Program-made: the position numbers and the translations under genes | Notes under the pieces: model-generated | The model's database searches: none | What the model saw: only the letters and a program-made list of their open reading frames with translations | What the model was told of the DNA's origin: nothing | Source: Ornithodoros turicata | Lineage: Eukaryota > Arthropoda > Arachnida > Ixodida > Argasidae | Reading direction: 5' to 3' | Length of the DNA stretch: 64,000 bases | Assembly: GCF_037126465.1 (NCBI RefSeq) | Contig: NC_088204.1 | Span: forward strand, 66,153,807-66,217,806 | Shown here: in pieces, positions 1 to 12,335 of the stretch | Position numbering within the stretch: the stretch's first letter is position 1 | Layout of the letters: each line of letters begins with the position of its first letter

Positions 1-1299
1 CTTACTATAATTCAAAACTTTGGATTCCGTTACAAAGCTACAATCGAAATTATACCGCACTCTTTCTTGCTTCGGCGCTAAGCAGTGAACGTCGTTTCAG
101 CACATGCATCGTGGTGTTTTTTGTCAACACCTACTAGATTATAACGACTGTCATAATCGGCAACCACTATAAGGAGCCCTTCCGCACGTCCACGTATAGG
201 ACGGCAACACATCGACTCCGAATATCTACTCCATGATTGGACAATGGAAATTTGAACTTTGAACGCACAGAAGCAGACGTACGATTACAGTAGCAGACGA
301 CAGCTCCAGCTTCTATGAAAATGTGTAGAATTATGATGATAATCAACTTTATAAAGAAGCACCTCTCCTGGGACATCCACCGCTTGTACAAATATCATAC
401 GGTAAACTGCCACCAATCTTTGCCTCCTGTGAATCCCGTTCCTTGTCGCCAAGGACAGCTGTCCTTACGTTGTATTTTTCTTCTAAACAGTAGTGTTGTG
501 TGAACAACTTTTGTTTGAACTATACCAATTGAAACACGAACTTTCATGTGACAGTCAGTTGTTTTTGCATCTTAATAGTGCCCTTCTAAGTAAGCATGCA
601 CTTGGAGCACCAGACTGCCCTTCTAGTTGGCTGCGTTTTATATTTTTATTTTTTATTTTTTGTGGTCTCCTTACTTCTCAACCGCGTGAAGAAAGCACGG
701 CTGGTCTCACTCCTTCATCCAGTTGCGCGGAAAGAGTCGGGATGTCGTGTGCCACGGCATAAACGGCTCTGCCTTCGGAAAAACACCGCAGACGATTTCA
801 AACACAAGAAGCTCTCTTTCTGGCTACCAGTAGCTGTCTGCGCAGCTGGTGGGGTCTCGCTTGACCAACAGAGAATATAGATCGTTGGCAAGGGTTGCAG
901 ATAACACTGTCGGGATTGACGAATTGTTACTGCATCCGTCATATACGTCAATTGCTACCGTCACATCGCTCAAGCGGTCAGGCCCTCTTTGCTCTAGGTG
1001 GCACTGGCAACGCCAGTGCGCACTTGTTAGAAATAAGCCACGCATAAATTTTAGTGAATCGACAGGATTACACTCTGAGTCACGCTATCAGATCGTTGGT
1101 CAACGCTAGTGACATCCCTCGTAGTGGTCGTGCATAGTTTTAGCGTCAACCACTCACTAAAACTTCATCCGAAGACCATTCGTTTTGAGTAATAAACATG
1201 TGCAGCATGTGGCCTGCCTTCAAATACAATACTGACACAGCATTTCAGAGGGCAACCAACGAAGCGCGTACTGTGGACACAGTGATCGGCAGTTCCAGA

Positions 1300-1530
1300 C
1301 AACCGTGTCATGAAGCAGAAGCTAGCATTGGAAGTAATACCAGTAGGGCGCTCCAACCGGCAGCACCGGTCGGAAAACTCTAGCCCCTCCCGATCACCGG
1401 CTGGGCACTTATTTTTTCTCGTTCGTTTTCTTTCTTCTTTTCTTCTATTATTTTCGTGTCTGGGAACGTGCCCCGCACCAGGAAGTCGGGGCCTGAGCCT
1501 CAGCTGCACATTCTTTACTGGCACTGTGGT
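1300..1530. repeat. Dispersed repeat module R, copy 1
   Basis: A block of about 200 bp (GAAGCTAGCATTGGAAGT, then GGGCGCT, then a cytosine-rich tract) recurs at 9045-9260, 15880-16085, 24030-24245 and 38095-38300. On the minus strand each copy gives short, frame-broken peptides ending in variants of RPTGITSNASFC or RPTPNASFC, so a protein-coding ancestor is possible. I do not recognise the family. Confidence 0.7.
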
Positions 1531-2894
1531 ACATAAGGGTTAAGCTTGAAACAGCATTTTCACCAGATTTTTTTCATTTTCTCTGGTACTTTACCCGCCT
1601 GCATTACTTCAGCGACATGAAGGCAATACGGATTGTTTCACTTTTGTTTGCTGACGCCACTCGCATATTATGACACCTCTCCCGATAGCACAATACGTAA
1701 AACAGACATAACAGCCCTTTTCTCGTCTGCTGATCCGGAACATACGTACCTTTGTTTACCTGCAGCCACACCTTTTCTCTTTTTTTTTTTCCTTCTTAGC
1801 ACTGACACCTGCAGGGCAACTGCAATCATGCACTGCAGAATTGCAAAACTGCGGAAGATCGAACAACATTTCTTGACCCCAATGTTGGAAACCCGTAGCT
1901 TATCGTGAACCCTAGCAGCACCGTAAACAGCAACAACAACTTTATTGGGTGGCGACACACCTGGGGAGGCCGCGAAGCTCTCGCACTGGCTCGCCGTTGG
2001 TGTTACTGGTATTAGAACGCGCCCTGATCGGACTCTGCACTCGGCCAGCGGTGACATCGGCGAACGGCCTCTGCAGTTTGTCCAGGCCATGATTTGTTCG
2101 GAATAAATTTAAATTCCGATTTTCATTCGATTTCCACTTGCAGTATTTTTTGGCACTCGGGAATTTCATTTGTTCGAATTGGATACGTTCCTCGAATTAC
2201 TGCATTTTCGACATTGACGTACGGCGTTCTTCCTAATCATATTACTTAATTTCAGAGTGATGATGTACGGTTGGTCGCCATTACCCTCGTTCCTTCAGCA
2301 GCGACCTTCTCACTTATTGTATTGCAGGTGCAACATGTTGGATCCCGTTAAATCCATTGGAAAGCAGTTTCTCATTGATACACATTAGGTCGATTCCTCC
2401 AACTGACTCCTCATTAAATCAATTCGAAGTCAGAATTTCTCACTGACGACCATTAAACAAACGGTCATTTGGTTCCTTACTCCTTGATGTGGTCTTCGCC
2501 ACGCAACACGGCAGAGCGGTTTCGCGAAGGCAGTTCCCCTGCTTATCTTCCAATTCAGTCAACGTGAAATAGTCCGCTATGACATGTTGAACGAATTCAT
2601 AGTGAATCTCATCAAAATTGCGAGGAGAAATCAAAAAGGTCACGCCTGCTATTTCCAGCAAGGGCAGAGAAGTGGTGGGAAGATGCACCTCATCATGGGC
2701 GTTCCCAGGATTTTTTTCACGCCCCCCCCCCCATGAAAAGTGCTTCTAGGGGAGGCAAGAGTGCCCCCTATCACGTCTTTTCTGGAGGTGGTCTTTGCGC
2801 ACTGTGTGACGGGGGGCACATTCCTCCTTGGCATATACGCTGGGCTCTCACCTACTTCCACCATAGGCGCTACGACAAAGGACCGTTCTCCTAA

Positions 2895-3125
2895 AAAAAA
2901 AAGGTGAGTGTCTGGAGCCGGCCCTGCTGAGCGATGTCTTCTATGCTGGATAGATCTACGAGGGAACCAGACACCCCGAACCAGCGGAACTGCATCACCA
3001 CTCCCTCTCCTGCACCACCATTGTCATTCACCTCCATTTCCCCCTTTCCTTCCCAGGATGCATGGAGCCGCCAATTCCGAGTAGGCTGGCCGCATCTAAT
3101 ACCTGCACGTCCCATTGAACAAGCG
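2895..3125. repeat. Dispersed repeat module S, copy 1
   Basis: This pyrimidine-rich stretch is nearly identical to 20395-20620 in copy B. A more diverged relative is at 45545-45800. Read on the minus strand, all three contain a CGQP(T/A)..W motif followed by a Glu/Lys/Gly-rich tract. The function is unknown. Confidence 0.65.
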
Positions 3126-3289
3126 CTTCAGAAACGACTTCGTGAGGATGTTATCAAAACACGTACAGTCACTGTAGAAAGTTCGGAACTGGGAACGAAG
3201 GTCTGGCTAAGAAGAGTTAAGGGAAGTGACGCTCGCCGACAACGACCAACGCCACCTACATACAGAAGGCCTGCACTGTAGAAAGTACT

Positions 3290-3340
3290 CATTAATAATA
3301 ACAATAATAATAATAACAATACTACTACTACTAATAGTGA
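3290..3340. repeat. Compound trinucleotide microsatellite (AAT)n(ACT)n
   Basis: AAT and ACT units run through this stretch. The matching array in copy B (20783-20878) is about twice as long, so the locus has changed length since duplication. Confidence 0.85.
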
Positions 3341-3938
3341 TACGTCCGCCAGTACGATCTGCCTATCCGACAAGGCTCCACCATTTATAGAATGAACTGA
3401 TGACGAGGTCGCACTGTTTCACGGACACAGTTACAGTTCCGCTTTTTTAAGGTTCCCGAATAAAGGATATATGGGCAATGCAACACTCTGTCCCATGCCT
3501 CATTGTGCATCACGTTCCCCTATTCTTCTGCCAGTGAAAGTGCAATTAAATCCAAGAGAAATAAAAGACACGCGCAAACAGACAACCTATGGAACACTGA
3601 CCGCTGGTTCGCTCATTATATGTCGAAACCGAAACCAAAGCTTCATTCGCGAGAACTGAAATGACCCCCCTATTCTCTAAAACGTAGTCGATGAAACGGG
3701 CCTTTCGCTGAAATGTAATTCGCGAAAGTATGACCTCGTCTCTAAAACGTTTTATCCACTAAGACCGGGCTCGCTAAACAGTAGGGGAACCCACACAGCT
3801 CGCTAAACCGTAGGGGAATATTATGGGTTGTCAAATGTAGTCAGAATATCAAATACAATGCTGGCACAGTTCCCACTGAAGCCATCCAAACAGCTTGGTA
3901 GCCTGTTTGATTCTCTCTTCTCTGTTATTCCGGCCTTA

Positions 3939-6007
3939 CACTCTTAAACCCGTACCTTTTATTGTAACTTTTAGAAACATGTAACTTCTGTATAGACGTA
4001 GATTTCGAGATTTCTTATAGGTTACACCACTGTAAAGTATATTTAGAGGTTAAAAGCGACCAAGGTCATGTCTTTACAACACGAATAGAAGTTACATCTC
4101 GGAAAAAACAAAAACAGCTTGTTGTAACTTATAAATGTACCCTCTACTCCGACACAGTAACTTCTAAGCGAAATCTCCAACGATAATCTCTTTGTTAGTT
4201 TCTTATCGTTTGTTTTCCTTTTGTTTTTCAGCATAATGCCGCGTTTCAGCCTCCCATTCGAGACGACAGTTGCGAATCTACGCTGTTATTTTTTATCTGT
4301 TTCAGCGTCACCTATACGTCAACTACATGTTATCAATGCTGTATGAACACAGATTATAAGTTCGCAGTCTGAAATACTGATAGTATGTTTCTTTCTAAAG
4401 GGTGGAAAACAATTGTCAATGCCGCAACCACCAAGATTTCCGATTTCGCTGCGTAGCCGAGCCTGGTCTAGGTCTATCCACACTGAGAGCGGTTTCCTTG
4501 AAACGCTTAACGCTCGTCGTCCGTCCGTTAACAAGTGTAATCTGTTTTAATCAGTGGTTTTCCTCGCGTTTATCATAGTGTCGTCAGGAACAACGGAAAA
4601 GCTAGATGTCGCTAGCAAACAAGTATATTTTCGGTGTTCTCAGGGGAAAGTGTAGTGAGTGCGAAGATTGCAAAGAATATATAACCGAAAACGAACGTCA
4701 CCACCGCAGCCCTAATTCACACACTTCATACACTGGGTAAGTGTACATTTTGTGCTAGGTACGTGCGTTATTTTGATAGCAAGAGCTCTTAGCGCAGGTT
4801 TGTTGTGATTATGGCAAGCGTTTTGCGGTCCTGCATATGAACGCCACTTACGCTTGCTACTTTTCTGCTCTTACTTGGTCGCCAAGTCAATACACCGGCG
4901 TGCATTTTGCGAGCTGCTGATATATGCATCAAGATATATAATTCGCAGCTTCCTACTTGTTGTATTCTTACGATATTCTAAGACTCAATCGCGGAGTGAA
5001 CGCCTTCCCGCATTTATGCTGCTTTGTACCTTGTGCTTTGTACGGATTTGAATGGTTCCGTAAATGTTACTCTCATTGCCCAAACTTTTGTTCCCAGGAT
5101 CCCACATGCAGGTTCACATACCGTCACCAGCGCAATGCAGTACCTCACAAACTCGTCCCAGAGCGCCTCCAACGCTGATAACGCAGTAATGTAGTGTCTC
5201 CTGCGTTATTGTACACTCATATTCCTCAAGGTTGTGTGCGTTTTATGTAATACTGTATTGCCATTTGCGCTCGCCTCTGCAACACGAATGTGGAATAAAT
5301 TTTTTTCTGCTGCAGTTCTCCATTTCGTTGGGTGTGTTCAGCTTAGCAAACATAGGTCAGTTGTTTTGACTCGCTAGCTTCCTCGCACTTTTATGCATTG
5401 CTTCTCACTTAGAAGATAGTTCTTTTTTCCACAAGCATGGTAAAGCGACCATGGTTTCTCCTCACACCAGAATCGCACTTGTGCACAATGTGTCACCTCT
5501 CGACAGACTTCTGTTTTTGTAATATACATATGTTCAAGATCTCCTTTTCTGCTGGTTCATTTTGGTACCTTGGTGTGTTCTGTAAATGTCTGTCCATATC
5601 CCACGCACAGGGTGTTTGTTTTTATTCGCATCACACCAGCGCTCATTTGACAGGTGGGTTATGTTAATTTTCGCAAATTAACCCATCCGTAGTTACAAAC
5701 ATTTCCGACATTTCCTGACGCATGTGTTTGTAACTACGGATCGACTAATTAGCAAAGATTCACATAACCCACCTGCCAAATGAGCGCTACTCTGTTGCGA
5801 ATAAAAATGAACATCCTGTATAAAAAGCCGCACGTTGGCGTAACCTTTACGGGCAGGTGCTGGATTGAAGGCCGTAACCTCTAGTTAGTGGGTTTCCTTG
5901 TAACTTTTATAAAAGGTGTCACTCAGAGGGTACCTGGTAGCTTCTGAAATAGAGGGTAAAATATTGAGATTTTTTACCCTTTACTAAAGGGTACGGAGTT
6001 AAGAGTG
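3939..6007. mobile_element. TIR DNA element of 2069 bp, present only in copy A
   Basis: The ends are inverted: left CACTCTTAAACCCGTACC, right GGTACGGAGTTAAGAGTG. TA flanks both sides (3937-3938 and 6008-6009). Copy B has an uninterrupted CCTTAGCCT at the same place (21444-21452), so the empty site and the TA target duplication are seen directly. The interior has subterminal GTAACTTnTA-like motifs, an AATAAA near 5294 and no recognisable transposase. It is probably non-autonomous. TA duplications suggest a Tc1/mariner-like or CMC-type element, which the sequence alone does not settle. Confidence 0.85.
5608..5818. mobile_element. Palindromic MITE nested in the 3939-6007 element
   Basis: The left half (CAGGGTGTTT, GCGCTCATTTG, CAGGTGGGTTATGT, GTAGTTACAAACA) reappears inverted in the right half (TGTTTGTAACTAC, ACATAACCCACCTG, CAAATGAGCGC, then CATCCTG). 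The whole element can fold into one long hairpin. Its ends resemble those of the large element at 39916-43979. No coding content. Confidence 0.8.
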
Positions 6008-6327
6008 TAGCCTAGCTCGGTAAAGGCCACCAACAACAACCTATCTCTCAAGTGGTATGCCCGGTTCACAGAAAAAAGGCGCGCAGGTTGCCGTGTGTGT
6101 AGAGAATAAAATACGGGAATAGTGTTATTCAATACCACGTTATGTACAAGGGTTCTGTCAAGCAGTGAATAATGCCGCACGCATGCTTTCTTTGTGTAGC
6201 GGACGTTTATTCGATATCTGCAGGCTTCGACGAATACTTGGCGATGTCATGGCTGTAGCAGTGGTGGAGGTCTTGAGTCGTGTGCACTATCACTACGGCG
6301 AAGCAGGAGGTATATACGTGTCGTTAT

Positions 6328-8346
6328 TTATGGACCGTTGATGAGCTTCACTTTGGACATCCACTTGTCCTGCAAATAGCAGCGAGAAAATTTGGTGTCA
6401 ATGTCGCGAAGAAGTAGTAGGCCTAGTCCGCAGCGGTTTAAGCCTTTCGGAACGTTCGGTTCGATGTATGGCGTTTGCAGAATGCCAGGTGATATCGTAG
6501 GACGACGTTGTCGACAACGTCGTTCAGGAGACATTGACGCGGATTGGATCTGTAGAGGAGCACATCTTCTCTCGTTGCAGGAAAGATGTGCAAGTCCGGG
6601 CCTTTGAGGTTGATGCTGTCCGTTTATTGATATTTCCTCTTCCCGCGCTGGGAATTTGCAATGAGCTCCGCTTGGATTTCGAGGGCCCGGAAGCCTTTGT
6701 TCGCGAAGGGTGCTCTCGCGTTCACGAGCAAGGATGCTGTCCATACTAGTTGGGGACACTGACACGAATCGGATCTGTACAGGTTCACATCTTCTCTCGT
6801 TGCAGGAAAGATGTGCAAGTCCGGGCTTTTGAGGTTGATGCTGTCCGTTTATTGATATTTCCTCTTCTCGCACTGTGTAAAAGCGATGAGCTCTGCTTGG
6901 ATTTCGAGAGCCCCGAAGCCTCTGTTCGCGAAGCGTGCTCTCGTGTTCACAAGCAAGTCGAAAAAGCGGGCGTTGTACTGAAGGAGAAAGAGACGGTCGT
7001 ATCAGGTCATTGAGAAGGATTTCGTTTGTCGTCCTAGATGGAATGCTGACCATTGTTCGGATCGAACTGACGTGGCCGTAAATGATGTGGTGTTCCCCAA
7101 TAGTGATGCAAGCAGTTTCGAAGAGCAGTTTGGAACTGAAGAGGACACCACGTGCCAGTCCATTGGTCTTAACGACTATCTTGACTCCAGTCTGCATTTT
7201 AACGTGTATTGCAACAACAGCCACGTCTGTGACTCCATAGTTTTCCATGATACGCTCGCTCTGCCCACGTCGTGCGATGTCTCCGACTTCACTAATTGCT
7301 CCGCGTACACTTGACGCGGTCGGTGCACAGAAGCGGATAAAACGCCAGCCGATGTAGTTAACAGCCCGTGTGTTCTTAGATCCTTGTCTCAAGCAGGCCA
7401 CGTGGGGTATGTAATTATTTGCCAGTACAAGTAAGGTTGTCTTTGTAAGCAGCTTAAACGATGACTCCGTTCTAATAATCTCATTCGACAAAGAGAGCAA
7501 GGTGATGACATGTATGTTGCTACTCAACCGAGTAATGGTGAGTTGCTTGATGGAACGTTTATGGACGACACCCTCGCTCTCCTGGACCGGTAGCAGTGTA
7601 TATCTATTAGCTTCACGGGTTCCCATGGTGCATCTGCTGATTCCATGACTCGTGCAGGAATAATAAGGATAATGCGTGCTCTGCAATTTGACCTCTGTGT
7701 AAAAGTACTGAGACATGTGGAACGCAAGGCTATTCAAGGCGAAGTCCGCAGGTTTTAAGGCCAAACGTCTACTGTCTTGGATGTCACGTAGGAATACAGG
7801 CGCAATGCTGATAATACCGTAAGCAAATGCTTTGTATGGCCTATATTCTAGACAGTGCACGCTGAGGGTTATTTCCGTTGGATTCTTGGCTTCGTACTCC
7901 ACCCTGTGTCGAAGGCAGCTGTGGTAGAGTCCAGGTCTCACATGAGTGGTGCTTAGAGTGCCAGAAACAATGGCAATGTCCAACTGTGGTTTCCCAAGGA
8001 GCTTGAAGGAGTCACTTCTTTGCACACATCGTAGTTCTTTCGATGTTTGTCCATTTGGGATGGCCTATGTCGTATGAGCCACTGTAGCTTTATGGTCGCA
8101 GTGAGAGAGGACGAGGATGAGAAGCACAGCGGCGAACATGCCCCAGAGAAGGGGTGGCAAGAGGATGGCCCACAGGTCCTTCGCTACGACCTTGAAGAAC
8201 ACGTCGAGATCGACGAGGGTGTCCTCGTCGATCTCGGGCGACCTGGTGCGCCTTGGGACTGGCTGTCGTGGAACAGTGGTGGCGACTGCGGGAGCCACCA
8301 CTGTCCTTCTCCTGTTTCTGCGGGCGCGGCAGTGTTTGCGTCCCAT
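6328..8346 (-). pseudogene. Unrecognised single-pass membrane protein, copy A, one nonsense codon
   Basis: Homologous along its whole length to the intact frame at 21767-23758. The same frame runs from an ATG at 8346 to a TAA at 6328, except for a TAG at 8065-8067 where copy B has CAG (Gln). The break falls just after the membrane anchor. Three length differences from copy B (9, 21 and 15 nt) are all multiples of three, which argues that both copies were under coding constraint for some time after duplication. The C-terminal part carries the same tandem duplication of about 75 residues as copy B. An AATAAA on the minus strand lies about 120 nt past the stop (6206-6211). Start at 6328-8025 or read-through of the TAG cannot be excluded, but a decaying duplicate is simplest. 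Confidence 0.7.
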
Positions 8347-8625
8347 GACTGTTCGTTCTTAGCAAACGTCGTCGTTTATTACGCTAGCTTCTGCTTCTTC
8401 TTCGTAGTCCTTTACGACTTCGTCTTCTTCTTCCGAGATTATCGGTAATACGGTGAGCTGGAATGGAGCTAACCACATATAGGAGCGGGATACAGTAATG
8501 CGGGGTAATAGTAGTAGTAGCGGGTTTGTAATGGGCCATGTCAGGTCAAGGTGACGACGCATGCCCGAGAAGGTGGCAGTAGTAGTGGTCGTAGCGGGAT
8601 TTCGCCGAAGCAAATTGGTTGACAC

Positions 8626-9033
8626 CACGACCTACTAGATTATAACGACCATGCCACAATCAGCAAACCCTATGAGGTGCGTGTCCGCACGATCCGCCAG
8701 GGGCGCTACTGACGCGCCCTGGTAGACTGGCGCACGATTGGACGATGGAAATTTCAATTCTGAACTCACAGAAGCGTATGTACGACAACCGTAGCAGACG
8801 ACAGCGATAGCTCCTATGTAAACGCGTAGAATGATGATAATAATCAACCTCAGAATTAAACATCTGTGGAAGTCCACAGCTTGTACAGAAATACTAAGGT
8901 ATGCTGAAGTACAAAGTATTGTAGAAGTTGAGGAAGCAATAACAAGGACGATCAGAAGCGCCACCGCTGCCTTCCAAAAATGGCGCATGGGAGGGGTGCG
9001 CCTGACATGGTCGTTATAATCTAGTAGGTCGTT
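8626..9033. mobile_element. 408-bp hAT-like MITE, present only in copy A
   Basis: It is flanked by a perfect 8-bp duplication GTTGACAC (8618-8625 and 9034-9041). Copy B has a single GTTGACAC at the matching place near 24025, the empty site. The terminal inverted repeats are about 27 bp (left begins CACGACCTACTAGATTATAA; right ends TTATAATCTAGTAGGTCGTT). A related left half lies at about 130-390 and 14170-14430. The 8-bp duplication points to hAT. No transposase. Confidence 0.88.
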
Positions 9034-9044
9034 GTTGACACATG

Positions 9045-9260
9045 ACGGAGAAGATAGCGTTCGGAGTAGGGCGCTGCAACAGACACCACTGGCCCGAAAG
9101 CCCGACTCGATCAGCGTCAGGCACTGATTTTTTTCGAGTCTAGGAAAGTGCCGCACATAAAAGAAACTAGAGCTTGTAGGTCGGATTTTGATACCACAGT
9201 TATTTTGTCCTTGGGCGCGGACCGGTCTCCGGTCTAGACCCAAGACACTTGTCGTCAATT
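9045..9260. repeat. Dispersed repeat module R, copy 2
   Basis: This copy follows the 8626-9033 MITE directly and is nearly identical to 24030-24245. It lies upstream of the start of the minus-strand membrane protein gene in both A and B. Confidence 0.7.
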
Positions 9261-9324
9261 CTTTATTGCACAATTTTTATTCCCAATTAACTTCGTGCCT
9301 TTTAATTCGTTTGGTAGTGTCTTG

Positions 9325-9447
9325 ATGATTGATAGGTTGAAGCGCTCTCGTGTTGGTGTCGACAGCATCAACGTCAAATTCTTAAAAAAGTTCCAAAGTT
9401 CATACATCCTTGCTGCTGACGAAGCTGTTTGAACAGCGGGTGAGTTC
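9325..9447 (+). mobile_element. LINE reverse-transcriptase fragment (edge of copy A)
   Basis: The plus strand encodes GVDSINVKFLKKFQ followed by a broken frame ending TAGEF. This matches the region just before the RT catalytic core of CR1/jockey-type LINEs (GxDxIPxxFLK ... GxFPDxWK). The homologous fragment in copy B (24310-24700) continues further. Similarity between A and B ends here. Confidence 0.6.
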
Positions 9448-9639
9448 CAGAGACTGTTCTTCTTCTGGGCACCGTCCTCATCATTGGCATGGTATTTAAA
9501 CGGTTAGGTGTGACGTGTTTAAAGGTTCATGCGAATTGTGTGTCAACAGCCCGGAGGGAAGAAAGGGTCCGTACGGGTTTTTACGGCCGGAGTGAATGGC
9601 CGCTTTGTTAGAGTGTGCAGGGGATTATGTGAACGAAGT

Positions 9640-9890
9640 CGACTTCGTGTAAGTAATCGCTGTAATTGTAATCGCTGTAAGTGATACTAATTCTGCACTA
9701 ACAGCGGTACCAGCTCCCGTGTCACAGTGGTTAAGATGCTCGCACTTGCAAATTGCATACAGGCACACACACGAAACACGACACGGGTGACATACCAAAA
9801 TACAATGACCATGGGCTTTCCTGGGAACGTATTGTATTGTGAATATCAGGAAAACACAACACAGCATTGGCAACGTAAGATAAAGAAGAT
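9640..9890. mobile_element. Degenerate tRNA-derived SINE fragment
   Basis: ACTAATTCTGCACTAACAGC and the box-A-like CACAGTGGTTAAGATG match the better-preserved copy at 24790-24960. The B-box half is scrambled by a CA-rich insertion. Confidence 0.55.
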
Positions 9891-9899
9891 ATCGTTTCT

Positions 9900-12010
9900 C
9901 AATGTGGTGGCATATGTGAGACTATGTAGAATGAACACAGCTCCTAAGGGGCTTTGATGTGTTCACAGAATCGCGTGAAATATTGTATTGTGTAAAATTG
10001 CAGGGGCGGCATCCATGCATACGGACCTTGTCCTCATTCTTGCTTGTTGCTGTGGGGACGGTGCCGCTTTCACCACCATAAATATCTAAAATGGAATGGG
10101 CACTCCTTATTTATCATTCTCACGTTGTTTGGGTACATCATTAATAGCAAAAGCAGATCTTAATTACACTTGTGCAAGCACGAGTAATGAATGCAAAAAA
10201 TGTAGATACCTCATATGTTGGAAGACTCGGTGTTCGGTATCGTAGCGTCGTTTGCTGAAAACGGGGATTTTCCAATTCACGAGTTTCCATATTTGTATAT
10301 GTAGCGGCAGTGATGAAACCAGCCACAGTATGGAGTTCACATTGAACTTCCTCAAGGCAAGGTGTAATGCAGCATAATTGTGAGGCCAGCGATACATGCA
10401 TATAAAAAGAAGAGAGTACTGAAATGCTAACTTCCAACAAATACAGACGGCAAAATATTTTGTGGATGGCAGGACGTTATATGTAAGAAAATAAATACCA
10501 TGGAAAACGTCACAGCTATGCCCTGTTTCCTCCTGTGGCTGCAAGTTCACGTCCTGAACATGTTCTTCACCACCTGAGGGAAATCAGTCGACATTAGTTT
10601 GCAGGCCCTTGACATATTAATTACCACCAGCCCACCCGCTCCTCCACTGCCTGACTCATCGGGATGGGGATTTAAGTTGCATGGTAGATAAATTCATCTG
10701 AATGTAATTCAGTAGCAGATGTGATCGATTTCTTATTTTTTAACAGTTTACTGACTAGTCGGTGTTATTGACTGATGGATTGTCTTGACTTTCTCCATTG
10801 GCATAATTCGCGAGATGCTATCTAGTGGTCATTTGAACTAGCAAACCACTGATAACAACCAATTAAAGCATCAATGTGGTCAACCATTCCGATCAATTAA
10901 CCACGTCGACCAATCACAGTGGCTCAAGTCATCAGTCGACCCATTCAGCACGAAGTCAGTGAAATTTAGGAAGGCAATCAGCCAGAAAATGACTGAGTCA
11001 ATTCATCAACCAGCCAGTAAGACGACGAAATAACATGTCATTGACAACACGACCCTGAACAAGTCAAAATCAAGCCGTATCAAGAAGTAAAGAAAATACT
11101 AATCGCCCACACACACACAGCTGGGCATAAAGAAACGCGCAATCATAAAATTACTGTAGTAGTCAATCAGTTGCCTATTCATGAGGAATTCCATATCGCG
11201 CATCGTTTCATTAGTGAGTGGACTAGGCTTTAGTTTGTTAGCAATTAGCCCATACACCAAAATCGATTAAATCCTCCAGAAAAAAAAAACGAAATGAAAA
11301 GTATAACCCCACGATAAGAGAACTAAATACTTCTCAGAACAATGTGCTAGGAAAAATCCAGTTTCTTTTCGTTGTAATTGCTACGACACACAGACTATAG
11401 CGCTTATCACTCGTCTTCAACGCTGAATGGAAACAATTTGCTCGTAGTTAAATTTCATTACACAAAACCCAATGTCAAAATGGCTCTATAGGTATCGTAT
11501 ACCTTTCAGCGTATGAAAGATGCTGGGACAAGAAGGCGACACGGAGAGATACAAAGTAAAGTCGATGTAGAGAGCGAAGCTGACAAGAGTAAGCAGAATG
11601 CGCTAAGGCCGAGCGTTGACAACCACGAGCGTGATTTAAGTTGTCAGCCACAGAGGCGTCGCATTTCAAAAGATGCAACAGACGCGATGTAGTGTCCCTT
11701 CTTCTGTGATACTGTAAACTGTTGCCAGATGAGCGACCAAAAGCGATCAAAAGCGGCTGTGATTGTTTGCGAACGCATTGCGACGTAGAAGTAACTGACT
11801 CCCACTAGAAGTAACACGTACAAGTAACCAGGAGAAGACAGGGGTTTTCCCCACAGGTTACCTCTGCCCCAGCTTTTCGAGACCCAATTTACCTCTAAAA
11901 TTCGCAATTTCCTGTGTTACCTCTTCCTTTAAGCCGATGTTACTTCTAAATACACGTAACAACGGTCTAAAAGTAACAATAAAAGTAACTCAGGTAAGAG
12001 TGTACAACAG
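9900..12010. other. Intergenic stretch without a recognisable gene
   Basis: Reading frames here are short and match nothing I know. 10750-11100 is rich in CAGTCAATCA-like words. At 11880-12002 there is a lone right end of the TA/CACTCT element family (AAAAGTAACT ... GTAAGAGTG followed by TA). Its subterminal sequence resembles the left end of the 3939-6007 element. Confidence 0.5.
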
Positions 12011-12016
12011 GATGGC

Positions 12017-12335
12017 AGTTGATGTTCCGAGGTTGGAAGACATAGAAAGGACAAATACATACAAAGCCTCTAGTGTCAAAGAAATTAATGATGAAGGAAG
12101 TCACTGGAAAGTTTAGCCAGCTGTAGGACTCGAACCCACATCTTCTGGATTAGCGGTCCAGGTCTCTTACCAATTGAGCTAAGCTAACATACCTCCCCAG
12201 CGATTTCCAAGGTTGCCTCAACTGAAGGGACAAACCAACCAATCTCTCACTCATTCCACTTTCAGTCTCACTCATACACACGGTAATCCAGAAGAGTCGT
12301 ACAGCTGGCTCATCTTTTCAGTGACTTCCTTCTTC
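12017..12335 (-). mobile_element. tRNA-derived SINE, Ruka-like, copy 1
   Basis: On the minus strand the tRNA-like head (12113-12189) has an A box TAGCTCAATTGGTAAGAG and a B box GGTTCGAGTCC. The tail contains AGGCTTTGTATGTATTTGTC. Near-identical heads lie at 33274-33349 and 57864-57939. Tick genomes contain a tRNA-headed SINE called Ruka; that identification is from memory and the head is too degenerate to be a working tRNA. Confidence 0.75.

Larger units (their letters stand above)
1..9447. repeat. Segmental duplication, copy A (left end outside window)
   Basis: Position 1 corresponds to 14045, and similarity to copy B continues in blocks to about 9447 (24435 in B). Relative to B, copy A carries two extra mobile elements (3939-6007 and 8626-9033). 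It lacks two blocks that B has (about 15020-15735 and 19960-20325), and carries about 160 bp near 850-1010 that B lacks. The stretch 1-2700 holds no convincing gene, only repeat modules shared with B and C. The repeat is large and gene-bearing with no visible terminal repeats, so I read it as a genomic duplication rather than one transposon. The true left end cannot be seen. Confidence 0.9.

Noticed and set aside
6392..7314. Plus-strand frames of 71-87 codons opposite the unrecognised protein
   Set aside because: They are short, overlap a much longer minus-strand frame, and recur only because of the 225-bp duplication.
8047..8448. 133-codon plus-strand frame (and 23387-23863 in copy B)
   Set aside because: Lies opposite the N-terminal part of the longer minus-strand gene. 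Its hydrophobic C-terminus comes from a GAAGAA-rich tract on the other strand.
12113..12189. tRNA gene
   Set aside because: A and B boxes are present, but the stems are imperfect, the position before the anticodon is not T, and identical heads occur with SINE tails at two other sites.
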